From Tanypteryx hageni (lineage: Eukaryota > Arthropoda > Insecta > Odonata > Petaluridae), in contig CM054114.1 of the NCBI GenBank assembly GCA_028673005.1, positions 11,563,108 to 11,627,107 of the forward strand: 64,000 nucleotides of DNA, given 5' to 3'. The notes under the pieces are model-generated. The model ran no database searches, had not been told where the DNA came from, and saw nothing but the letters and a program-made list of their open reading frames with translations. How positions within the stretch are numbered: the first letter of the stretch is position 1; every line of letters begins with the position of its first letter. A program made the position numbers and the translations under genes. This document shows, one piece after another, positions 22,949-34,419 of the stretch.

Positions 22949-25900
22949 ATGATGTCATCGGAAGAGGATGCCGAGTGTTTCGGGTTGTACGGAGATAAAC
23001 TGCTAAAGAAAGCGAAGAGGACTAGGCAACGCGTCGACGCGGGAGAGCCGAGGAATTCCTACTCCTCGATTCCCAACTTTAGCTCCAGGCCGAGCTTCCT
23101 TGCCGGCGGTGGAGCCGCCGGAGGCGGCGGTCTGTACGGAGCCATATTCGGCGGCGGTGGTGGTCAGACTCACCACCAGCACTTTGGGGGCCTATTCGGC
23201 GGTCCCGCATACGCCTCCCCCGCTAAGATGCTCAACGAGCTGTTGGGCAGGCAGGCAAAAGCCGCCGACGCAGCTGCAGCCGTGGCAATAGCGGGAGACG
23301 GACCGGCTGGAGCGACCGCAACGGCCGGAGGCACGGCCGCACTCGTTTCGCGCACGGATTCGGCGGCGTCGCCCCCGCCAGCCGGTAGCGTGTCGGCGGT
23401 GGCTGCCGCGGTGGCCGCGGCGGCCGCGGACAAGGCATTCGACTGCCTCAACGCGACGAGCGTGATTAGGAGGGGAATGGAAGAGGGGGGGAGTCCTCCC
23501 CCACCGGGCGCCCAGGGGGCGGTGGTTCCGCACATGCACCACCCTCCGCCCTCGCACTCCGCCCCCGGATCGTTGGTGGACAATGCTCACATGCTCCGCG
23601 ACATCCTCCAGGGACGCAAGAAGGAGCTGCTCGCCCTCGAGCAGGAGCTGCGCAACGCCCAGGCGGCCGAAAGGGACTTTATGAATGTGTCGCCGAACAA
23701 CAACAATGCGCTTCACAACAACAACAATAACAACGAACTGAAAAACGGTGTTGTGGGTAGTGGCGGTGTAGTGGGTGTCGGTGGAAACAACGGATTAAGT
23801 GGTGAAGGTGGAGAGGGGGGCGTGGTGGGTGACTCTGGTGCGACGATTCCCAAGAGGGAACCAGTGACGGTGAACGGAGGAATTGGCGCGGAGGACAACT
23901 CGGACGACGACGAGGCCGCGATGGAAGCCGCGAACCGCGACCCCAAGCGGGGAGTGCGGGAGAACGGGGGCGGCGACGACGACGAGGAAGAGGAGGAGAT
24001 GCTGGACGAGGCTCTCAACAACCTCAACGGCGCGGCGTCGTCGTCCGAATCCAACTCTTCTGCACCCTCTCCGGGACCGCAGTCGCCGAAAGATGGCGAC
24101 GGAGGAGGGGGTGGAGGAGGCGGGGGAGGTGGAGGAGCGGGTGCGGGCGGGCAGCAGAACCAGGGAGGAGCGGCTTCATCCCTGCCCCCGCAACAGAAAG
24201 AGCAGAAAGAGACCCTGGAATTGAAACGGGCGAGAGTGGAGAATATAGTGTCGTCGATGCGTTCTAGTCCCTCCCTGCTCCCGACATCTGTGACGGGGGC
24301 GCAGCAGGTGAACGGGTGCAAGAAAAGGAAGCTGTACCACCCGCAGCAGCACGACACGAGCGGCGGAGTGCGCTACGCGTCCGCCAATTCGGCGCACGCG
24401 GCGGGGATTCTTTTGCGAAGTGACGACGACGACGACGAAGAGGAGGAGATGATGGAAGGAATGGAGGAGGAGGAAGACGACGAGGATGACGACGAGGAGC
24501 AGATGATGGCGGCGAACGCGGGGGCGGCGAACGACGACGACCAAGGGCCCGACGAGGAGGAGGAACCGCCCCAAGTGCGTCAGAAGAGGGTGGAGAAGGA
24601 CGCGCTCAAGTCGCAGCTGAGGACAATGCAAGAGCAGTTGGCGGAGATGCAACAGAAATACGTACAGTTGTGCAACAGGATGGAGATGGAATCGGATTGT
24701 CCCGACGACAACACGAGCGATCTTTCGCTCGAACTCGCCGCGGCAGCAGCGGCGGCCGCGGCGGCTGCTGCGGCAGCCGCATCCAACACGGTGAACCAAG
24801 AAATAAACGAAGTGGAAGTCCCGGTGGTGCCTCCCGTCGAAAAATCGGTGTCGGTGATGACGAAACCAATTCCCCCGATCCCCCCCGCGGCGCCCGTGGT
24901 GGCCCCACAGATCGCCCCCGCTATGACCACCCCCGCGGCCAAGGAGATGCCGTGCCAACCGACAAGTGCCCTCCCGGCCGCCCTCTCCAAAATGCCGCCT
25001 TCTGCAAAACTTCACCACGTCCTTCAGCAGCAACAGCACCCGACGCTGAACGGTGGAGTGCCGTCGCTCACGGCGGCGCAACACCAAGCCACAATGCAAC
25101 ATCAAGTGCAACCGCCGCACCACCTGCAGCACCATCAGCACCATCCTCCCCAGCATCAACCACCGCCACCCCAGCAACCGCCCCCGCACCACGGCCACTC
25201 CTCGGCACCCAACGCGGCGGCCATGTACTTGGGAGTCAGCCAAAAGCTCATGCTCGAGCAGGAGGCGCGGATGGCGAAGGAAGCCGCGGCGGCCGCAGCT
25301 GCAGCCGCTGCCGTAGCCGCCGAACAGCACCAGCAGCAGCACCAGCAGCAACAACAACAACAGCAGCAGCAACATCAGCACCAGCAGCAGCAACAGCAAC
25401 AACAAGCGAGTCAAATGCCGCACCCCTCCATGCCGCACATGCCTTCCCAGATGCCGCACCCTGCCCAACAGCATCACCAACCACCTCCGCCCTCCCACCA
25501 CCCGCACCAAATCCCCGCTCAGAGCCATCCCCTCCCGCACCACCACCCGTCGCCATCAGTGGTCCCCGCTCCCCCGCCGCCTCCCCCGCCTCCGCCTCCT
25601 CCACATCCCATGAACGTCAAGGGTCATGGACAGTCCGGAGTCGTGCCCGGATCGGATTTCTCCGAGAGGTTCTCCTTTTTCCGCAATGCTGCAGCGGCCG
25701 CAGCAGCCGCCGCAGCCACGGCGACGGCGGCTGCCGCACCCATCTCCGGTGCGGACCTGGAAGGCCTCGCCGACGTCTTGAAATCCGAAATCTCGGCTTC
25801 GCTCGCCATTCTCATCGATTCCGTTGTCGCCCGCTTCGTCCAGCAGAGGCGGTTCATGAACGCCAAGCACCATCACCACCACCATCACCACGCGGCCGCA

Positions 25901-27292
25901 GCGGCTGCGGCTGCCGCTGCCGCGACGGAAGCGGCCGCGGCCGAGCAACTCAACAAGGACCTTCTGATGGCGTCACAGCTGTTGGATAGAAAATCACCTC
26001 GGACAAAGGTGATTGACAGAGGGAGCGGCGCGAGGCCTCCGGTGGGGCCGGAGAGGCTCGGGAGGCATCCTGACGGAACGGTCCCCGGAGAGGGCGCGCC
26101 TAGAGTCAACGGTAGCGCGTATCCGATGGGGATGTCCAACTCCATCCACGGGCCAGAGGGAGGAATGAACCCCATGAGCCTTCCGCACCTGAGGCCTCCG
26201 ACCAGCGTGGCGTCCATGTTCCCGCCCCCGAAGCCCCCGGCGTGCACCGTTCCGACGACGACCTCTACGTCGGCCCTCTACGCACTCAGCGGCCTGAGCG
26301 CACCGCCTCAACCGAACCCCTACTGCATACCTGAAGGGAGCAGCGCCGCTGCCGCACCCGGGAGCGGAGCCGGAGGAAGGGAAAGCGCCGGAAGCGTAGG
26401 CGGATCCGGAAGCACCGGGGCGGTCACTCCCACGGGAGCCGGTTCCGGGAGCGTGCCGGGAGGACCCAGAGAAGCGGGAGCGCCCGAGCAGAACGAGGCC
26501 CTCAGCCTGGTGGTGACCCCGAAGAAGAAGAGGCATAAGGTGACCGACACGCGGATAACCCCGAGGACGGTCAGCAGGATATTATCCCAAGAGAGCCCTT
26601 CGAGGAGTTCCGCACCACCGAGCTCGGTGATGACCAACGGCGGCGAGACGTGCGGGACCCCCGTTGGTGCAGTACCCACCACGGTCAGTTCGTCGGGCGT
26701 GCCATCCAACATGTTGGACAGCAAATACGCGAGTCTTTTGGCTTCCGCGGGCGCCAACGGGACCACCATGCCCAACTCCGGAATGCCGCCCGTGAGTTCT
26801 GCGGCCCCGAGCGTCGTGGGGCCTTCCGTCGGAGGCGGGCCTCTCTCCGGAGGCGTCTCGTCGGGAATGGGGGGGCCAATGTCCGAATCGCCATCACCCA
26901 GACCGTACCACCCGCCCCCGCCGCCCATCCTCCCCGTCTCGCTGCCCACTTCCGTGGCCATCCCGAATCCCGGCCTCCACGAGTCGCAGGTCTTCTCGCC
27001 GTACTCTCCGTTCTACGGCGGAGGAGGAGTGGCGCCCGGAGGAGCGGCCCCCGGAAGTTCCGGGCCCATGCACTCGACCGGAAGCCCGCCAGAAAGACCG
27101 CCTAGAGATGCCGACAGCCCGCTCCCTCCGCACCCCCCCTCCATGCTGCACCCGGCGCTGCTGGCGGCCCACGGGTCGCCCGACTACGTGCACCTCCGCA
27201 CCGGCATCGGAGCGACGGCCGCTGGCGACAGCGTGGACCGCGTCTCGGACTGCAATTCCGGTGACGGCCCTTACGACGGAATCACGCCCACT
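22949..27292 (+). CDS. pros: Prospero homeobox transcription factor, coding exon 1 (partial gene)
   Basis: This exon encodes residues 1-1448 of Prospero, the divergent homeodomain transcription factor that drives neural progenitors to exit the cell cycle and differentiate; its vertebrate counterparts are PROX1 and PROX2. The start at 22949 is chosen because MMSSEEDAECFGLYGDKLLKK is the typical insect Prospero N-terminus; KKAKRTRQR follows. Visible elements are a helical segment at 215-245, poly-Asn near 250-265 and acidic runs near 342-356 and 492-519. A PROX-like KRARVENIV and basic KKRKLY lie at about 426-463, and a coiled coil at about 549-583. Poly-Ala runs, a Gln/His-rich region (about 690-820), a conserved ADLEGLADVLKSEI helix (935-969) and a basic PKKKRHKV signal (about 1191) follow. 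The exon ends in SDCNSGDGPYDGITPT. An alternative U2-type donor extends it to 27320. The protein is somewhat larger than the classic fly protein because of homopeptide expansion. Confidence 0.97.
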
Positions 27293-27539
27293 ATATCCTT
27301 TACTGCTCCATTGCAATTTGGTTTGTTTTGCTATTTTTTCTGGGAACACTCTTGTTTTTGTTCGTCGCCTCCTCTTAATTATTTATTCCAATTGCTCAAT
27401 TTTCATGGCAATCATCAAAAAAGGAAACTTTCATATTCAATTTTCATAGCTTTTAAAAATTCAAATTTCCTTATATTTAGCATCAATCATTTTCTATCAT
27501 CCTGTATCATTATATATTTTATAATTTGAGCCATGTTAA

Positions 27540-30500
27540 ATGTACTGCATCCCCTAGAAAAATCACGAATAATGTAACTTTATTATTTCATTCTTTATTT
27601 TCGTTTAGTATTTTTATATTGAGAGGTCCTTTATTTATTTCAAAATTCGTTTTTGTTGCTTTTATTATTTCTGCTTGCTTGAGTTTAAGGATATTTTTAC
27701 CAATTTATCACTTCTGCTTGCTCTAAACCCTTAGTTTATTTTATCAAATTGTTTATAATATATGCGGTCAATATTTCTTATCATGCATCGCCATTAAAGT
27801 AAAAAATTAAATTTCCTCAGTTAAATTTCTAAAAAATTATTTCACAAACATTACTTATCTTTAGATTGTATAGCTCACAGTATCCATTTGAATTAATTCA
27901 GGTTTTTATATGCAATTTTGACTTTCTTCAGCTTTAAATGATTTCAATGAATTAAAGATTGCATTCAGTATTTCACGCGTAACAAATCATCTTTGAATCA
28001 ACATTCCTCCCATAATCACCTCTAAAATCCTTCAAAAGAGTATTTACTCAACGCATCCCTATCACTGCATGTCGCTGTTTTTCTCTTCAATGCCCTTTCA
28101 GTGCGCTCACTTTCATTCGCTATCGTCATCTATCCGTGTCCGCCTCTCACATCTCGCGAGATTTATTAGTAACCGAAGCGCCGCGATTAGAGGAGAGAGT
28201 GGCAGTTGCGGAAGAGTAGGGGGGGGGAGGAACAGGAGGAGAAATAGGGGGAGGGAGGAGGAAGAGGAAGTAGGAGAGCAAAGAATTTCCTCCTCTGGGT
28301 CCTTAGGGATGTGAGATTCAGGCCGTTGGTGGGAGGGCGTTGGGATGCCCACTGTGTGGAGGTTGGGGTGCGCGTAATTGACGCCGGCAACCGTCGCGAA
28401 ATCTTCGTATTCGGATAATCTCTCTTTCCGCAGCCGAGGTTCCTCGCGATATCCCTCTTCTTCCCTTCTCAGCCCTCGCTCTCTCCACCTCCCTTCTCTC
28501 TTCTCCCCTTCTCTCTCTTCTCCCCTTCTCTCTCTTCTCCCCTTCTCTCTCTTCTCCCCTTCTCTCTCTTCTCCCCTTCTCTCTCTTCTCCCCTCTCTCT
28601 CTCTTCTCCTCCCTTCTCCATTTCTCTCTATATTCGTTTGCCTCCACCGTCTTCTTTCTTCCATCTCGCTTCCCCCTCTTTCTGCCACGTTTCAATCCCA
28701 CCCCTTCTTTTCTTCCCTCCTTTAACCTCTCTTTCTCGCCTTTCTTCCCTTCCTTTCTCTTTCTCTCCCACTCTCATTTATTCATACTCTTATCTTCAAT
28801 TTGTATAACTTGGATACATAATTTATAGGAGATTTTGTATTCATAATTTTTGCAAACGTGCATATCTCAGCTATTTTGTTTAGTTCAAGATAAGCTAGTA
28901 CTTTTATAGTATAAGAATTGAAAAGTCTTAATCTGAAATTACCAAGATTTGGGGAAAATAACACTGTTGAAGTTGTTTTGAAAATTTTCTTTTTGGATTT
29001 TTGTTACGAGTCTTAATCTAACGATAGAAATACTTTGGCAAATGAACGCGGCCGATCTTATTCCGCCTCTACTCTTCTAAAGCTTAATGTGTAATTCTCC
29101 TCAATGTAGCTAATAATTAGTGACGTTTCTTGGTGCATTCACTTATATTTTGTTTTAAATTTAACGGGAATATTCCTCGCGTGAATGAATTATAGAAAAT
29201 ACATCTTATTGTTTTAGTCGGGGAGGAAACCTACGCAGTCGAATTCCCTTTTCATAAGCGTCTCACAATCTAAACAGCAGATTAAAGGACAGATATACAT
29301 ATATGGGAGGTTAATGAAAAGGGGAAAGAGGAGTGATTATGGTCGGAGGTGGAGGAGAGTGAGGGGAGTTAGAAGGGGGTGGGAGGAGGAGGGGGAGGAG
29401 TTTACTATGCTCTAAAGTAAAGCGCGAAAAGGGGTTTGCTCTCGAAGACAAAGGAGAGGCGTAGGGAGGAGATGGAAGGGGGACCTGGTAGGGGAGGAGG
29501 GAGACGTCTCCCTCGGGGGGGTTGGTTAAGGTTAGTCGGGGTGGTTCACTGGAACCTATTCGACCTCTCTCCCATTCCTCCCTCTCTTTCTCCCTCCATT
29601 CCTCCCCCATCTCCCCTCTCTCCCCCCCATTTCCCCCCTCTCTCTCTCTTTCCCCCTTTCCTCCCCGATGCACGAATCACGGGGTTTCCTACCGCTGCCC
29701 GCCTCATTGCAGAGCACGTCAGTGGAACGTGATGATGAGGTAAGCGAAGAAAGCGGAGTGCTTTATGAGGGTGGGGGAGAGGTTGGTGCTCGAGGGTGGG
29801 GGCGCGGTAAGGTATTTGAGTCGGTAGGAGGAGGGGGTGGGTTCGGCACTGTGAGTGGGGGGAGGATGGGTGCGTAAGGACCCGAGAGGGCCCGGGGGGT
29901 GGAAACGGAGGGGAAAGAGTCGTCGAGGGATGCTGAAGATCAAGAGAAGGGGAGGGGGGGAGATCGTAAGGGAGAGAGTTGGTCGTGAGGCACATCAAGT
30001 TCTTTCGTGGAACGGAGAAAGGGGTGGAAAAAAGGGGGTGTGAGAAGTTGATTGCATCCCTTGGACCGTATGACTCGTTTAGTAACGCATTATTAATTTA
30101 AGGACGGGGCCACGGGAAGTCGATGCGAATAAAAAAATGATATCGTTCTTCTTGTTTTTTTTTTCGTTTTATCGTGCGATAGATTGTGTGGTTCATCGTT
30201 TTATTTGTTCTTTGCCACCTTGGACGAGGGAATAGGGAGCGGGAGAGGGGGAGGAAATCGACCCTCGACTTCTTCGACCCCGGGTGACGTGGACTGTTTT
30301 CCTCCCTTCGTCCCTGAATAGGTCAGTTTCTGTCATTGCCTAGGTACGGTGTCGAAATATAAAAATCGTTTCCTTTAATAAAAATTGCTTCTTTATCTCT
30401 TAAAAAATAGATCGTACTTAGAAAGCTATTTAGCTATTAAAATTCTCCATCTTTATCTCTATAACTCACTCCCTCTCTTCCCCCTCCATTCTCCCTCTCC

Positions 30501-32690
30501 TCCTTTTTACGCATCACGAAAGGGAAGTCACTCATGTGGCTTCTTATGAGGACCGCATTTGCTTTGACCTATCGTAAGTGGATTCTATCGGGAAAGATGG
30601 GCGGGAAGGAAAATAGGGATCGTAGGGTGATAAAAAAGAAGGGTGCGGAGGAGATGATGACGAGGGTGTGTGGAACAACGAGATCAAGATTGTCTCGCCT
30701 AGCCATTTTTTATTTCGCCTGAACGCTGCGGACATGTTTTCCACGTAAAATCTCTTTTCTGAGAATGAAAAACTCATCGTAAAGTCGTGGAGTAAATCAT
30801 AATTTTTATAGTGGCTTTAGGGAAATGCGTCTTATGTTTTTTTAACTCGGGCATAAATGGAGAATATATCTGCGTTATTAATGATCAACTGAATCATTTT
30901 TTTTTTAACTTCTTCCTCATCCTCAGAAATGAGAAGCCTGAATTTTTCGAGACGCTGACATAAGCGCTAGACAGCGTGATTTTCCCCTTAGATCCAATTT
31001 CAAATGCTTCGCGGAAATAAGGGGACTAAGTGGGGGAGAACGTGTTTTACTTGTTTGTTCAACAAATTGGATTATATGTCGCCTTTTCCCCGTTTCCTTA
31101 GTCGCCTCTGGAAGTGTGACGTGTACTCTTTCCCTGGCTTTCCGCTAGAATTTTTGGGATTGCGTTTGCTACTCTCGGCTGCGTTCGTGGGTGAAGGGAT
31201 GACAAAGGTTTTCTCGTTACAATCAATTGCTAACCGCTGAAGAGAAACAAGATAGCTTCTCGCGAGAATCAAGAATGTCCTGTCAACCCTCGACCGTAGT
31301 TGTTAAACTTTCTTTTGGGAGCCAATAATAAAATCCCTTCTCCTCCTGCAGGACCGAGGGTCCATTTCTTACGAAAATCGATTCTTCTCTCGAAATTTCT
31401 ACGAAAGGGCGTTTTTTTCTCCTCCCGACCGACCAACCGCGGAGGGTTCTATTGGAGCTCCCCCAGGAAACTCCCTTCGCGGGTCTCGCGTCCGGCGAAA
31501 CCCCACTCTTAATCGTCTTTTGTTTTTCCTCATGACTCCAGCGTTGCATATCCTTATCCAATATCTCCCTCGCTAGTGCTTCCTTCGCTCCGTTCCTTTC
31601 CTTCCCTCTCTCATCAAACACCTTTAGGACTTCTAATAGAAGCCTTACCAAATTCCGACGCCGGGAGATATATGTTTCCCGGTGAAGTCCGCAATAGCTT
31701 CAGAATTCCTCTCCTACCCCTTCGACCTCTCTCCCTTCCCGACGTACAAACCCTTTCCTCCGATCCCCCGACACCCCATAATCTTTCTTTCTGCCTTTGC
31801 TTCGCTGTTTTATTTATTTTTTATGCGATCGCTATACCGAGTTGTACTTTTGTAAGGTATGCTTTGGTCAGAAGGGGATTTTAATGAATCCATACTAAGG
31901 ATAGGAAGGCGAAGGTATCGAGAGAGAGAGAGAGAGAGACACACACAAACACAGAGGTCACATAGACAGTGAGAAGAATGTGGGATGAGAGAGGTGGTGT
32001 TGGCGGAGTGGGTTGGGTTGTTTTCTCTTCGAAATGGGAAGGAAAGTCGGGGGAGGTATCGGGACAGAGGAGATACCTAACGCTACGGACTTGGTAGGAA
32101 TCAGAACACCCTAGAAAGTCCGAATCGTTTTTTTTATAAACATAAAATTGTCACTGGTATTTTGCCGTATTTGTAAGTCATCTTGGGGTCAACTGGGGTC
32201 GATTTCGTAAGATGAAGTCGACGAAGTTTGACTCTTGACAATATAGATTAGCAATAACATAACACGCTTCTCTTGAGAAATTCTGCAAAACCCTCACTGC
32301 CAACTGCTTCTAACATCTCTTCTCCTCTTCCAGCATTCTCTTTGTTGATTCCAAAAAAACAGAGTGATTTAAACTTACGTATTTATGATATTAATGACTT
32401 TATAGACGGTTTTCATGTTAAAAATAAAAACAGATCATAATATATTCATGATGTTAATGCAACTAAATGAGTAAGGTTAAAGTGTTTCATGTATAGGTTT
32501 GCAAAATAAATTGATATGTATGAATTTTCATTTTAGTAATTGCAAGTCATAATTCTTTCATTTCTGTGCAAAAGCCTACCATCTTCATCTTATTATGTTG
32601 CTCATTTGCCCTGGATACCGTCCTATTCTTAGCGCCCTCACTGCAAATCTTCTGCATTGTGTATTAATGTATGGTTAAGTCGTGACAATT
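27540..32690. other. interior of pros intron 1, no gene seen
   Basis: AT-rich DNA to about 28060 is followed by G/A-rich (28190-28280) and C/T-rich (28430-28780) blocks. Alternating blocks follow at 29310-29510 (G/A), 29570-29670 (C/T) and 29740-30050 (G/A). A (GA)n run lies near 31919-31940. No coding sequence or delimited transposon is recognisable. A 27-nt microexon-like segment sits at 29713-29739. Confidence 0.5.
28493..28593. repeat. 17-bp pyrimidine minisatellite
   Basis: About six head-to-tail copies of TTCTCTCTCTTCTCCCC lie in the C/T-rich block of pros intron 1. They degrade into irregular CT repeats on both sides. Confidence 0.85.
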
Positions 32691-32730
32691 TTTGTGAAAT
32701 CATTTTCGTTTTGCCTTAACTGAAGCCCAC

Positions 32731-32885
32731 TCATCAACATTGACGCCGATGCATCTGAGGAAGGCAAAGCTGATGTTTTTCTGGGTACGATATCCCAGTT
32801 CTGCGGTGCTGAAAATGTACTTCCCAGACATCAAGTTCAACAAGAATAACACGGCCCAACTCGTCAAGTGGTTCTCCAACTTCCG
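32731..32885 (+). CDS. pros: Prospero homeodomain, N-terminal part (coding exon 2)
   Basis: This exon encodes residues 1449-1499 plus two bases of Arg1500. It reads [20 protein letters not shown] then [20 protein letters not shown] and [10 protein letters not shown]. This is the divergent homeodomain of the Prospero/PROX family, covering the N-terminal arm, helices 1 and 2, and the start of recognition helix 3 (LVKWFSNFR). Near-identity to my recollection of other insect Prospero proteins makes the call secure. The donor is CCG|GTAAGA at 32886, a standard U2 site. The start depends on which spliceosome acts: U12 splicing starts the exon at 32731 and U2 splicing at 32726. Confidence 0.97.
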
Positions 32886-33103
32886 GTAAGACATTTCTCT
32901 CTTATTTAATTATAATTACCCGCTCAATTCCATACTGTAAATGTTTTTGGTTTTAAGAAATATTAAAGCGATTTTTTCCATCGCTAACTTTTTCTTCGTG
33001 TTTGGAGTGTGGTGGACTTAAACATTTTGTCACTCATCCTTAGCTCCTGACGTAATTAAATACACGAGTTCTTGAGAATTTATGCATGTGCTTCTTCCTA
33101 TAC

Positions 33104-34410
33104 TAGGGTGACAAAATTCCGGGACAGTCCTGGAATTTGGCTTAATGTCCCGGTGTCCCGAAAAAAATTCTTCGGGACACCCATTTGTCCCGGATTTTTT
33201 GTTTCTGCCTTACAAAATCTCCTCGCCGCTAAATTTCATAAATGTGCTCAATCGGAATCATATTATATTGGAAGATGCAAAAAATAATAAACTGCATCTA
33301 AAAATGAACTTTTTAATAAAATCATTTGCAACTTGCGCACACATCCACAAAATACTCTCCTCAGACTAAGTTGTCTTTGCCCGACTCTCCGTTGCGCTTT
33401 TACCAATTGAGCAAATACTGAAAACATATGAAGCGCGATTTTTTATTTCAGAAGAAGAGTTGCCGTAATTTACTGTGATTTTCCACACAAGCTTGCTCAC
33501 ATGTTATGCATGAAACATGAAAAATTAAAAAATCATAAAAATATTCAAGTACTGATATATTTAAAAGAGACGATTGATATGTTTAAAGTACGAATTGAAT
33601 AAAATTTTGTTATACTCGCAAAAAAGTTTTTATTGAAGACAATATTTCGGAGAAAAAATTGAATCATTTTAGATTATGTATTTAATTAGTATCAAGCAAC
33701 CCTGGCCAATCTGGAAAAACCGGCTGAATCCTTAAATGTATTCAAACGCATGACAATGATGCTGTTAAAAATCATTCCATTGTGCGAATAGATACAAACT
33801 GCGTGGAAATAATTATAAACATTGGATCTTATTTCGAAATTTGAATTTCAAAAAAAGCTTTTTGTTGGTGTTTCAAACACATACTGCACGTGAAGAAAGA
33901 ATGTTTAGAAAATAAATTTTGTATTGTATACCGAACGGAATAATCTTGATATTAAAATAATCATGATGTGTGTTTAAAGTATGTGTGAGTTTTCAAGGTT
34001 GTTCCGATGATTAAAAATAATAATTTGAATGAGACATGCAAGACTAGTCTAATATATTAATTAAAAATATATAAATTGATATAAAATCAAATTGTAACCA
34101 TATAATGTGATTTTAATATATTTTTATTTACGTGTATCTCCTTTGCTAATTGTACATATATTTAACTTTATTATTTGTTATTAATTGTTACATTTGAATC
34201 GTGATATATTTTGTTGTAAGATTTTATTCCTAATCACTAATTTGAAATTATTTGTTAATAGATTTAACAAAATTTTAATCGGTATTTGCGAAGTTTATTT
34301 ACTATTAATTTAAGTAGATATGAATATAAAATTAAAAAAGTAGGAAAATTCACGTTGTCCCGGATTTTCTTCTTTGGAACTCATTATGTCCCAAGAATCT
34401 GGTCACCCTA
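33104..34410. mobile_element. 1.3-kb nonautonomous hAT-type element with 8-bp TSD
   Basis: The left end is TAGGGTGACAAAATTC, and the right end reverse-complements to TAGGGTGACCAGATTC (14 of 16 identical). The flanks TCCTATAC (33096-33103) and TCATATAC (34411-34418) are an 8-bp duplication with one mismatch. Subterminal repeats containing GTCCCGGAT, GGGACA and GTCCCGG occur at both ends. The interior is AT-rich and has no long frame, so no transposase remains. The hAT assignment rests on TSD length and end structure. The insertion lies about 220 bp after the homeodomain exon. Confidence 0.82.
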
Positions 34411-34419
34411 TCATATACA

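Larger units (their letters stand above)
27321..32725 (+). other. pros: nested U2-type GT-AG intron of the pros twintron
   Basis: A candidate U2 donor G|GTTTGT lies at 27321, 28 nt inside the U12 donor. The acceptor CTGAAG ends at 32725, 5 nt before the U12 AC end, behind a T-rich tract. The donor leaves phase 1 and the acceptor supplies CC, making an Ala codon. The frame is therefore kept and the product reads [18 protein letters not shown]. The predicted insertion over the short form is 33 nt, or 11 residues. The donor is weak at positions +3 and +4. An A/G run at about 27418-27425 is the only purine-rich stretch close downstream. Confidence 0.7.
27293..32730 (+). other. pros: pros intron 1: U12-type AT-AC intron (outer intron of a twintron)
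   Basis: The 5' site ATATCCTTT (27293-27301) is the U12-type AT-AC donor consensus. Near the other end, CCTTAAC (32714-32720) matches the U12 branch-site consensus. The presumed branch A is at 32719, and the intron ends AC at 32729-32730, 11 nt downstream, within the normal U12 window. Splicing joins codon ACT (27290-27292) to TCA (32731) in phase 0. This gives [14 protein letters not shown], the short (pros-S-like) isoform. The D. melanogaster prospero intron is an established twintron spliced by both spliceosomes. The arrangement here is the same. Confidence 0.88.

Noticed and set aside
24176..25546. 456-codon minus-strand open frame
   Set aside because: It is the antisense shadow of the GC-rich, repeat-rich pros exon. 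Its Leu/Arg-rich runs mirror the Gln/His and acidic repeats, and it resembles no family.
24670..25989. 439-codon plus-strand frame overlapping pros in another frame
   Set aside because: It is a frame shadow of poly-Ala/Gln/Pro codon runs, with no recognisable domain. The pros frame is clearly the conserved one.
22547..27529. Treating the full 1,660-codon frame as the protein
   Set aside because: The conserved insect start is at 22949. The 3' tail beyond 27320 is AT-rich, hydrophobic and unrelated to Prospero, consistent with intron read-through. Splice sites explain the true end.
28493..28593. CRISPR-like regular repeats
   Set aside because: The repeats are contiguous 17-bp tandem units with no unique spacers, in a eukaryotic intron.
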